Assembly (NCBI GenBank): GCA_964019135.1
Contig: OZ025248.1
Span: 50,151,670-50,215,669 of the forward strand
Source of the DNA: Arenicola marina
Taxonomy: Eukaryota; Annelida; Polychaeta; Arenicolidae
Direction: 5' to 3'
DNA length: 64,000 bases
Part shown: positions 48,201 through 60,200 of the stretch, in pieces
Layout: every line of letters begins with the position of its first letter
Position numbering within the stretch: position 1 is the stretch's first letter
Program-made: the position numbers and the translations under genes
The notes under the pieces: generated by a model
Databases searched by the model: none
What the model was told of the DNA's origin: nothing
Seen by the model: only the letters and a program-made list of their open reading frames with translations

Positions 48201-51200
48201 GCATAACATAGTGACGTCACGAATCAGTGTGTGTGACATAACGTAATGACGTCACAAGTCACTGTGGCATAACGTAGTGAAGCATTGTTAAGCAAAACCA
48301 GCACAAGCTACTATTAAATAAATAGCGCCATTTCATTCAGAGTAATGGAGATTGATTCCGATTAATTAATTCAGAAAATTTGGCCTATATATGTCAAGTC
48401 GTTAGATTTTTATGCTTTGCAAAAAGGCTGAAATAATGCGAAGGAGCTGACTTTATCAAAGGTCAGTGGTCAAGGTCATCGCCTAGCGAATACTCTTCTT
48501 GCTGTGTGGTTCCTAGAGAGTCCTCTAGCGTCCGTGTCCCACTGAAGTGCTTGTTTGATGTTTTCATTATTGTTTTTTATGGTGACGCTTGATACATCTT
48601 TCTCACTGTCCTACCAATTCTACATCAAACAGTTTACCCCCTCCACCCCTCCTCCTTATCTAGGGTACCCTGGTGAAGGCACTCAAGGTCGGGGACTGGG
48701 TGCTGCTCGATGAGATCAACCTGGCCACGGCAGAGACCCTCGAATGTCTGAGCGGACTGCTGGAGGGGTCGGCTGGCTCAGTGACCCTGCTGGAGCGGGG
48801 GTAAGTCAGCTATCACTGTTACTTATACAGAGGAACTCCCCATGATCAATAGGACTGCTGGAGGGTTGGGCTGGCTCAGTGACCCAGCTGGAGCGGGGGT
48901 AAGTCAGCTATCACTGTTACTTATGCAGAGGAACTCCCCATGACCAATAGGACTGCTGGAGGGTCGGCTGGCTCAGTGACCCTGCTGGAGCGGGGGTAAG
49001 TCAGCTATCACTGTTACTTATGCAGAGGAACTCCCCATGATCAATAGGACTGCTGGAGGGTTGGGCTGGCTCAGTGACCCTGCTGGAGCGGGGGTAAGTC
49101 AGCTATCACTGTTACTTATACAGAGGAACTCCCCATGACCAATAGGACTGCTGGAGGGTCGGCTGGCTCAGTGACCCTGCTGGAGCGGGGGTAAGTCAGC
49201 TATCACTGTTACTTATACAGAGGAACTCCCCATGATCAATAGGACTGCTGGAGGGTCGGCTGGCTCAGTGACCCTGCTGGAGCGGGGGTAAGTCAGCAAT
49301 CACTGTTACTTATACAGAGGAACTCCCCATGACCAATAGGACTGCTGGAGGGGTCGGCTGGCTCAGTGACCCTGCTGGAGCGGGGGTAAGTCAGCTATCA
49401 CTGTTACTTATACAGAGGAACTCCCCATGATCAATAGGACTGCTGGAGGGGTCGGCTGGCTCAGTGACCCTGCTGGAGCGGGGGTAAGTCAGCTATCACT
49501 GTTACTTATACAGAGGAACTCCCCATGACCAATAGGACTGCTGGAGGGTTGGGCTGGCTCAGTGACCCTGCTGGAGCGGGGGTAAGTCAGCTATCACTGT
49601 TACTTATACAGAGGAACTCCCCATGACCAATAGGACTGCTGGAGGGTTGGGCTGGCTCAGTGACCCTGCTGGAGCGGGGGTAAGTCAGCTATCACTGTTA
49701 CTTATACAGAGGAACTCCCCATGATCAATAGGACTGCTGGAGGGGTCGGCTGGCTCAGTGACCCTGCTGGAGCGGGGGTAAGTCAGCTATCACTGTTACT
49801 TATACAGAGGAACTCCCCATGACCAATAGGACTGCTGGAGGGTTGGGCTGGCTCAGTGACCCTGCTGGAGCGGGGGTAAGTCAGCTATCACTGTTACTTA
49901 TACAGAGGAACTCCCCATGACCAATAGGACTGCTGGAGGGTTGGGCTGGCTCAGTGACCCTGCTGGAGCGGGGGTAAGTCAGCTATCACTGTTACTTATA
50001 CAGAGGAACTCCCCATGATCAATAGGACTGCTGGAGGGTTCGGCTGGCTCAGTGACCCTGCTGGAGCGGGGGTAAGTCAGCTATCACTGTTACTTATACA
50101 GAGGAACTCCCCATGACCAATAGGACTGCTGGAGGGTCGGCTGGCTCAGTGACCCTGCTGGAGCGGGGGTAAGTCAGCTATCACTGTTACTTATACAGAG
50201 GAACTCCCCATGACCAATAGGACTGCTGGAGGGTTGGGCTGGCTCAGTGACCCTGCTGGAGCGGGGGTAAGTCAGCTATCACTGTTACTTATACAGAGGA
50301 ACTCCCCATGACCAATAGGACTGCTGGAGGGTTGGGCTGGCTCAGTGACCCTGCTGGAGCGGGGGTAAGTCAGCTATCACTGTTACTTATACAGAGGAAC
50401 TCCCCATGACCAATAGGACTGCTGGAGGGTTGGGCTGGCTCAGTGACCCTGCTGGAGCGGGGGTAAGTCAGCTATCACTGTTACTTATGCAGAGGAACTC
50501 CCCATGACCAATAGGACTGCTGGAGGGTTGGGCTGGCTCAGTGACCCTGCTGGAGCGGGGGTAAGTCAGCTATCACTGTTACTTATACAGAGGAACTCCC
50601 CATGACCAATAGGACTGCTGGAGGGTTGGGCTGGCTCAGTGACCCTGCTGGAGCGGGGGTAAGTCAGCTATCACTGTTACTTATACAGAGGAACTCCCCA
50701 TGACCAATAGGACTGCTGGAGGGTTGGGCTGGCTCAGTGACCCTGCTGGAGCGGGGGTAAGTCAGCTATCACTGTTACTTATGCAGAGGAACTCCCCATG
50801 ACCAATAGGACTGCTGGAGGGTTGGGCTGGCTCAGTGACCCTGCTGGAGCGGGGGTAAGTCAGCTATCACTGTTACTTATACAGAGGAACTCCCTATGAC
50901 CAATAGGACTGCTGGAGGGTCGGCTGGCTCAGTGACCCTGCTGGAGCGGGGGTAAGTCAGCTATCACTGTTACTTATACAGAGGAACTCCCCATGACCAA
51001 TAGGACTGTGATTATATTTTGCTCAACGTTTGTTGCAAGGCCTAAGCTATCACATATCAATGTCTCGTATGTTTCTTTCAGTGACACTGGCGCCGTCGAG
51101 CGTCATCCGGGCTTTCGGCTGTTCGCCTGTATGAACCCCGCCACGGACGTCGGCAAGAAGGACCTGCCGTCTGGCGTCAGAAACAGGTACGTGTAGGGGG

Positions 51201-54200
51201 GATGTCACCCCCGACAACACAGTGATAAGATCTCATTGGACAATATAATATTACACTCATGCCTCACACTGTGGTCTCTCTTTTCTCTCACCCTGGTCTC
51301 TCAATCTGGTCTTTCACTTTGATCTTTCACTCTGGTCTTTCACTCTGGTCTCTCACTCTGGTCTTTCACTCTGGTCTCTCACTCTGGTCTCTCACTCTGG
51401 TCTTTCACTCTGGTCTCTCACTCTGTTCTCTCACTCTGGTCTCTCACTCTGGTCTTTCACTCTGGTCACTCACTCTGGTCTCTCTGGTCTTTCAGTCAGG
51501 TCTTTCCCTCTGGTCTCTCACTCTGGCCTCTCAATCTGGTCTCTCACTCTGGTCTCTCACTCCGGTCTCTCACTCTGTTCTCTCACCCTGGTCTCTCACG
51601 CTGGTCTTTCACTCTGGTCTCTCACTCTGGTCTCTCACTCTGGTCTCTCACTCTGGTCCCTCACCCTGGTATTTCACTCTGGTCTCTCACTCTGGTCTCT
51701 CACTCTGGTCTCTCACTCCGGTCTGTCACTCTGTTCTCTCACCCTGGTCTCTCACTCTGGTCTTTCACTCTGGTCTCTCACTCTGGTCTCTCACTCTGGT
51801 CTCTCACTCTGGTCTCTCACTCTGGTCTCTCCCTCTGGTCTCTCCCTCCGGTCTCTCACTCTGGTCTCTCACCCTGGTCTCTCACTCTGGTCTTTCACTC
51901 TGGTCTCTCACTCTGGTCTCTCACTCTGGTCTTTCACCCTGGTCTCTCACTCGGGTCTTTCACTCTGGTCTCTCACTCTGGTCTCTCACTGCTCTGTCAC
52001 TCTGGTCTTTCACTCTGGTCTATAACTGGTCTATAACTGGTCTTTCACTCTGGTCTCTCACTCTGGTCTCTCACTCTGGTCTTTCACTCTGGTCCCTTAG
52101 GTTCACGGAGCTGTTTGTGGATGAGCTGCAGGAGGTTGGCGACCTGACCACCCTGACCGCCGAGTACGTCCGAGGACTGTCCCTCGCAGCCCCGCAGCTC
52201 GACGGCATCGTCAAGTTCTACCTCCACATCCGCAACGAGGCCGTCAAGAAACTGACGGACGGCACGGGACACCGGCCCTGCTACAGGTACGCGGGGGAGG
52301 GGTGTAGTGGAGAGAAGGGCACGGGACACTGGCCCTGCTACAGGTAGGCGGGGGAGGGGTGTAGTGGAGAGAAGGGCACGGGACACTGGCCCTGCTACAG
52401 GTAGGCGGGGGAGGGGTGTAGTGGAGAGAAGGGCACGCGACATCGGCCCTGCTACAGGTAGGCGGGGGAGGGGTGTAGTGGAGAGAAGGGCACGGGACAC
52501 TGGCCCTGCTACAGGTAGGCGGGGGAGGGGTGTAGTGGAGAGAAGGGCACGGGACACTGGCCCTGCTACAGGTAGGCGGGGGAGGGGTGTAGTGGAGAGA
52601 AGGGCACGCGACACCGGCCCTGCTACAGGTTGGCGGGGGAGGGGTGTAATAGAGTGAAGGGCACGGGACATCGGCCCTGCTACAGGTTGGCGGGGGAGGG
52701 GTGTAGTGGAGAGAAGGGCACGGGACACCGGCCCTGCTACAGGTAGGCGGGGGAGGGGTGTAGTGGAGAGAAGGGCACGGGACACCGACCCTGCTACAGG
52801 TGGGCGGGGGAGGGGTGTAGTGGAAAGAAGGGCACGCGACACCGGCCCTGCTACAGGTTGGCGGGGGAGGGGTGTAATAGAGTGAAGGGCACGGGACATC
52901 GGCCCTGCTACAGGTGGGCGGGGGAGGGGTGTAGTGGAGAGAAGGGCACGCGACACCGGCCCTGCTACAGGTGGGCGGGGGAGGGGTGTAGTGGAGAGAA
53001 GGGCACGCGACACCGGCCGTGCTACAGGTGGGTGGGGGGGGGTGTAGTGGAGAGAAGGGCACGCGACACCGGCCCTGCTACAGGTTGGCGGGGGAGGGGT
53101 GTAGTGGAGAGAAGGGCACGGGACACCGGCCCTGCTACAGGTAGGCGGGGGAGGGGGGTAGTGGAGAGAAGGGCACGCGACACCGGCCGTGCTACAGGTG
53201 GGTGTGGGGGGCGGGGTGTAGTGGAGAGAAGGGCACGCGACACCGGCCCTGCTACAGGTTGGCGGGGGAGGGGTGTAATAGAGTGAAGGGCACGGGACAT
53301 CGGCCCTGCTACAGGTTGGCGGGGGAGGGGTGTAGTGGAGAGAAGGGCACGCGACACCGGCCGTGCTACAGGTGGGTGGGGGAGGGGTGTAGTGGAGAGA
53401 AGGGCACGCGACACCGGCCCTGCTACAGGTGGGCGGGGGAGGGGTGTAATAGAGTGAAGGGCACGGGACATCGGCCCTGCTACAGGTTGGCGGGGGAGGG
53501 GTGTAGGGGAGAGAAGGGCACGCGACACCGGCCCTGCTACAGGTTGGCGGGGGAGGGGTGTAGTGGAGAGAATGGCACGGGACACCGACCCTGCTACAGG
53601 TGGGCGGGGGAGGGGTGTAGTGGAGAGAAGGGCACGCGACACCGGCCCTGCTAGAGGTGGGCGGGGGAGGGGTGTAGTAGAGTGAAGGGCACGGGACATC
53701 GGCCCTGCTACAGGTAGGCGGGGGAGGGGTGTAGTGGAGAGAAGGGCACGCGACACCGGCCCTGCTACAGGTAGGCGCGGGAGGGGTGTAGTGGAGAGAA
53801 GGGCACGCGACATCGGCCCTGCTACAGGTAGGCGGGGGAGGGGTGTAGTGGAGAGAATGGCACGGGACACCGGCCCTGCTACAGGTTGGCGGGGGAGGGG
53901 TGTAGTGGAGAGAATGGCACGGGACATCGGCCCTGCTACAGGTTGGCGGGGGAGGGGTGTAGTAGAGTGAAGGGCACGGGACATCGGCCCTGCTAGAGGT
54001 GGGCGGGGGAGGGGTGTAGTGGAGAGAATGGCACGGGACACTGGCCCTGCTACAGGTGGGCGGGGGAGGGGTGTAGTGGAGAGAATGGCACGGGACACTG
54101 GCCCTGCTACAGGTAGGCGGGGGAGGGGTGTAGTGGAGAGAAGGGCACGCGACACCGGCCCTGCTACAGGTTGGCGGGGGAGGGGTGTAGTAGAGTGAAG

Positions 54201-57200
54201 GGCACGGGACATCGGCCCTGCTAGAGGTGGGCGGGGGAGGGGTGTAGTGGAGAGAATGGCACGGGACACTGGCCCTGCTACAGGTGGGCGGGGGAGGGGT
54301 GTAGTGGAGAGAAGGGCACGGGACATCGGCCCTGCTACAGGTAGGCGGGGGAGGGGTGTAGTGGAGAGAAGGGCACGCGACACCGGCCCTGCTACAGGTT
54401 GGCGGGGGAGGGGTGTAGTGGAGAGAAGGGCTCGCGACACCGGCCCTGCTACAGGTTGGCGGGGGAGGGGTGTAGTAGAGTGAAGGGCACGGGACATCGG
54501 CCCTGCTAGAGGTGGGCGGGGGAGGGGTGTAGTGGAGAGAATGGCACGGGACACTGGCCCTGCTACAGGTGGGCGGGGGAGGGGTGTAGTGGAGAGAAGG
54601 GCACGGGACATCGGCCCTGCTACAGGTAGGCGGGGGAGGGGTGTAGTGGAGAGAAGGGCACGCGACACCGGCCCTGCTACAGGTTGGCGGGGGAGGGGTG
54701 TAGTGGAGAGAAGGGCTCGCGACACCGGCCCTGCTACAGGTTGGCGGGGGAGGGGTGTAGTAGAGTGAAGGGCACGGGACATCGGCCCTGCTAGAGGTGG
54801 GCGGGGGAGGGGTGTAGTGGAGAGAAGGGCACGGGACATCGGCCCTGCTACAGGTAGGCGGGGGAGGGGTGTAGTGGAGAGAAGGGCACGGGACACCGAC
54901 CCTGCTACAGGTGGGCGGGGGAGGGGTGTAGTGGAGAGAAGGGCACGGGACACTGGCCCTGCTACAGGTGGGCGGGGGAGGGGTGTAGTGGAGAGAAGGG
55001 CACGCGACACCGGCCCTGCTACAGGTGGGCGGGGGAGGGGTGTAGTGGAGAGAAGGGCACGCGACACCGGCCCTGCTACAGGTTGGCGGGGGAGGGGTGT
55101 AGTGGAGAGAAGGGCACGGGACACTGGCCCTGCTACAGGTGGGCGGGGGAGGGGTGTAGTGGAGAGAAGGGCACGGGACACCGACCCTGCTACAGGTGGG
55201 CGGGGGAGGGGTGTAGTGGAGAGAAGGGCACGGGACACTGGCCCTGCTACAGGTGGGCGGGGGAGGGGTGTAGTGGAGAGAAGGGCACGCGACACCGGCC
55301 CTGCTACAGGTGGGCGGGGGAGGGGTGTAGTGGAGAGAAGGGCACGCGACACCGGCCCTGCTACAGGTTGGCGGGGGAGGGGTGTAGTAGAGTGAAGGGC
55401 ACGGGACATCGGCCCTGCTAGAGGTGGGCGGGGGAGGGGTGTAGTGGAGAGAAGGGCACGGGACACCGGCCCTGCTACAGGTTGGCGGGGGAGGGGTGTA
55501 GTAGAGTGAAGGGCACGGGACATCGGCCCTGCTAGAGGTGGGCGGGGGAGGGGTGTAGTGGAGAGAAGGGCACGGGACACCGGCCCTGCTACAAGTGGGC
55601 GGGGGAGGGGTGTAGTGGAGAGAAGGGCACGGGACACCGGCCCTGCTACAGGTGGGCGGGGGAGGGGTGTAGTGGAGAGAAGGGCACGCGACACCGACCC
55701 TGCTACAGGTGGGCGGGGGAGGGGTGTAGTGGAGAGAAGGGCACGGGACACCGACCCTGCTACAGGTGGGCGGGGGAGGGGTGTAGTGGAGAGAAGGGCA
55801 CGCGACACCGGCCCTGCTACAGGTTGGCGGGGGAGGGGTGTAGTGGAGAGAAGGGCACGCGACACCGACCCTGCTACAGGTGGGCGGGGGAGGGGTGTAG
55901 TGGAGAAAAGGGCACGGGACACCGACCCTGCTACAGGTGGGCGGGGGAGGGGTGTAGTGGAGAGAAGGGCACGCGACACCGGCCCTGCTACAGGTTGGCG
56001 GGGGAGGGGTGTAGTAGAGTGAAGGGCACGGGACATCGGCCCTGCTACAGGTGGGCGGGGGAGGGGTGTAGTGGAGAGAATGGCACGGGACATCGGCCCT
56101 GCTACAGGTGGGCGGGGGAGGGGTGTAGTGGAGAGAAGGGCACGCGACACCGGCCCTGCTACAGGTTGGCGGGGGAGGGGTGTAGTGGAAAGAAGGGCAC
56201 GGGACACTGGCCCTGCTACAGGTGGGCGGGGGAGGGGTGTAGTGGAGAGAAGGGCACGGGACACCGACCCTGCTACAGGTGGGCGGGGGAGGGGTGTAGT
56301 GGAGAGAAGGGCACGGGACACTGGCCCTGCTACAGGTGGGCGGGGGAGGGGTGTAGTGGAGAGAAGGGCACGCGACACCGGCCCTGCTACAGGTGGGCGG
56401 GGGAGGGGTGTAGTGGAGAGAAGGGCACGCGACACCGGCCCTGCTACAGGTTGGCGGGGGAGGGGTGTAGTGGAGAGAAGGGCACGGGACACTGGCCCTG
56501 CTACAGGTGGGCGGGGGAGGGGTGTAGTGGAGAGAAGGGCACGGGACACCGACCCTGCTACAGGTGGGCGGGGGAGGGGTGTAGTGGAGAGAAGGGCACG
56601 GGACACTGGCCCTGCTACAGGTGGGCGGGGGAGGGGTGTAGTGGAGAGAAGGGCACGCGACACCGGCCCTGCTACAGGTGGGCGGGGGAGGGGTGTAGTG
56701 GAGAGAAGGGCACGCGACACCGGCCCTGCTACAGGTTGGCGGGGGAGGGGTGTAGTAGAGTGAAGGGCACGGGACATCGGCCCTGCTAGAGGTGGGCGGG
56801 GGAGGGGTGTAGTGGAGAGAAGGGCACGGGACACCGGCCCTGCTACAGGTTGGCGGGGGAGGGGTGTAGTAGAGTGAAGGGCACGGGACATCGGCCCTGC
56901 TAGAGGTGGGCGGGGGAGGGGTGTAGTGGAGAGAAGGGCACGGGACACCGGCCCTGCTACAAGTGGGCGGGGGAGGGGTGTAGTGGAGAGAAGGGCACGG
57001 GACACCGGCCCTGCTACAGGTGGGCGGGGGAGGGGTGTAGTGGAGAGAAGGGCACGCGACACCGACCCTGCTACAGGTGGGCGGGGGAGGGGTGTAGTGG
57101 AGAGAAGGGCACGGGACACCGACCCTGCTACAGGTGGGCGGGGGAGGGGTGTAGTGGAGAGAAGGGCACGCGACACCGGCCCTGCTACAGGTTGGCGGGG

Positions 57201-60200
57201 GAGGGGTGTAGTGGAGAGAAGGGCACGCGACACCGACCCTGCTACAGGTGGGCGGGGGAGGGGTGTAGTGGAGAGAAGGGCACGGGACACCGACCCTGCT
57301 ACAGGTGGGCGGGGGAGGGGTGTAGTGGAGAGAAGGGCACGCGACACCGGCCCTGCTACAGGTTGGCGGGGGAGGGGTGTAGTAGAGTGAAGGGCACGGG
57401 ACATCGGCCCTGCTACAGGTGGGCGGGGGAGGGGTGTAGTGGAGAGAATGGCACGGGACATCGGCCCTGCTACAGGTGGGCGGGGGAGGGGTGTAGTGGA
57501 GAGAAGGGCACGGGACACCGACCCTGCTACAGGTGGGCGGGGGAGGGGTGTAGTGGAGAGAAGGGCACGCGACATCGGCCCTGCTACAGGTGGGCGGAGG
57601 AGGGGTGTAGTGGAGAGAAGGGCACGCGACATCGGCCCTGCTACAGGTGGGCGGGGGAGGGGTGTAGTGGAGAGAAGGGCACGGGACACTGGCCCTGCTA
57701 CAGGTGGGCGGGGGAGGGGTGTAGTGGAGAGAAGGGCACGCGACACCGGCCCTGCTACAGGTGGGCGGGGGAGGGGTGTAGTGGAGAGAAGGGCACGCGA
57801 CACCGGCCCTGCTACAGGTTGGCGGGGGAGGGGTGTAGTGGAGAGAAGGGCACGGGACACTGGCCCTGCTACAGGTGGGCGGGGGAGGGGTGTAGTGGAG
57901 AGAAGGGCACGGGACACCGACCCTGCTACAGGTGGGCGGGGGAGGGGTGTAGTGGAGAGAAGGGCACGGGACACTGGCCCTGCTACAGGTGGGCGGGGGA
58001 GGGGTGTAGTGGAGAGAAGGGCACGCGACACCGGCCCTGCTACAGGTGGGCGGGGGAGGGGTGTAGTGGAGAGAAGGGCACGCGACACCGGCCCTGCTAC
58101 AGGTTGGCGGGGGAGGGGTGTAGTAGAGTGAAGGGCACGGGACATCGGCCCTGCTAGAGGTGGGCGGGGGAGGGGTGTAGTGGAGAGAAGGGCACGGGAC
58201 ACCGGCTCTGCTACAGGTTGGCGGGGGAGGGGTGTAGTAGAGTGAAGGGCACGGGACATCGGCCCTGCTAGAGGTGGGCGGGGGAGGGGTGTAGTGGAGA
58301 GAAGGGCACGGGACACCGGCCCTGCTACAGGTGGGCGGGGGAGGGGTGTAGTGGAGAGAAGGGCACGGGACACCGACTCTGCTACAGGTGGGCGGGGGAG
58401 GGGTGTAGTGGAGAGAAGGGCACGCGACACCGACCCTGCTACAGGTGGGCGGGGGAGGGGTGTAGTGGAGAGAAGGGCACGGGACACCGACCCTGCTACA
58501 GGTGGGCGGGGGAGGGGTGTAGTGGAGAGAAGGGCACGCGACACCGGCCCTGCTACAGGTTGGCGGGGGAGGGGTGTAGTGGAGAGAAGGGCACGCGACA
58601 CCGACCCTGCTACAGGTGGGCGGGGGAGGGGTGTAGTGGAGAGAAGGGCACGGGACACCGACCCTGCTACAGGTGGGCGGGGGAGGGGTGTAGTGGAGAG
58701 AAGGGCACGCGACACCGGCCCTGCTACAGGTTGGCGGGGGAGGGGTGTAGCAGAGTGAAGGGCACGGGACATCGGCCCTGCTACAGGTGGGCGGGGGAGG
58801 GGTGTAGTGGAGAGAATGGCACGGGACATCGGCCCTGCTACAGGTGGGCGGGGGAGGGGTGTAGTGGAGAGAAGGGCACGGGACACCGACCCTGCTACAG
58901 GTGGGCGGGGGAGGGGTGTAGTGGAGAGAAGGGCACGCGACATCGGCCCTGCTACAGGTAGGCGGGGGAGAGGTGTAGTGGAGAGAAGGGCACGCGACAC
59001 CGGCCGTGCTACAGGTGGGTGGGGGGGGGCGTGTAGTGGAGAGAAGGACACGGGACACTGGCCCTGCTACAGGTGGGCGGGGGAGGGGTGTAGTGGAGAG
59101 AAGGGCACGCGACATCGGCCCTGCTACAGGTGGGTGGGGGGGGGGTGTAGTGGAGAGAAGGGCACGGGACATCGGCCCTGCTACAGGTGGGTGGGGGGGG
59201 GTGTAGTGGAGAGAATGGCACGGGACATCGGCCCTGCTACAGGTGGGCGGGGGAGGGGTGTAGTGGAGAGAAGGGCACGGGACATCGGCCCTGCTACAGG
59301 TGGGCGGGGGAGGGGTGTAGTGGAGAGAAGGGCACGGGACATCGGCCCTGCTACAGGTTGGCGGGGGAGGGGTGTAGTGGAGAGAAGGGCACGCGACACC
59401 GACCCTGCTACAGGTGAGCGGGGGAGTTGTGTGGTGGTGAGAAGAAACAGCATCGCATTGTTTCTTTCTTTCTACCTATGAGGATGGTGTGGGTAGCGCG
59501 TTGTGTACCTCTGTGGAACTATATGAGCGCGCTGTAGAGTTTGCTGGTGTTCTAATTGCAGTCTGCGTACGCTCTGTCGCGCCCTACGTCAGGCGGCTAC
59601 CAACTCCTGCGGCAACGTGCAGCGGTCGTTGTATGAGGTAAGTGGGGTTGACCTGTGGCGGATGACGTGGCCTGGTGACAGATGACGGGGCGGGGTGACA
59701 GATGACGGGGCGGTGACAGATGACGGGGCCTAGTGACAGATGACGGGGCGGTGACAAATGACGGGGCGGTGCCAGATGACGGGGCCTGGTGACAGATGGC
59801 GGGGTGGTGACAAATGACGGGGCGGTGCCAGATGACGGGGCCTGGTGACAGATGGCGGGGTGGTGACAAATGACGGGGCGGTGCCAGATGACGGGGTGGT
59901 GACAGATGACGGGGCCTAGTGACAGATGGCGGGGTGGTGACAAATGACGGGGCGGTGCCAGATGACGGGGTGGTGACAGATGACGGGGCCTAGTGACAGA
60001 TGGCAGGGTGGTGACAAATGACGGGGCGGTGCCAGATGACGGGGCGGTGCCAGATGACGGGGCGGTGACAGATGACTGGGCGGTGCCAGATGACGGGGCG
60101 GTGACAGATGACGCGGCGGTGACAGATGACGGGGCGGTGACAGATGACGGGGCCTGGTGACAGATGACGGGGCGGGGAGAGATATTGGTCTATCTCTCCA

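Noticed and set aside
51259..52100. Plus-strand frame rich in LWSLTLVSHSGLS upstream of exon 20
   Set aside because: It is the TC-rich intron repeat translated. The frame joins exon 20 only because the array has no stops; the acceptor at 52100 and family alignment place the exon start at 52101.
52084..59172. 2,362-codon antisense open frame with a 19-residue Pro/Cys/Ser repeat
   Set aside because: It lies on the opposite strand of the intron 20 minisatellite; the 57-bp unit is a multiple of three and lacks stops in that frame, so the frame follows from the array. It also overlaps exon 20 of MDN1 in antisense.
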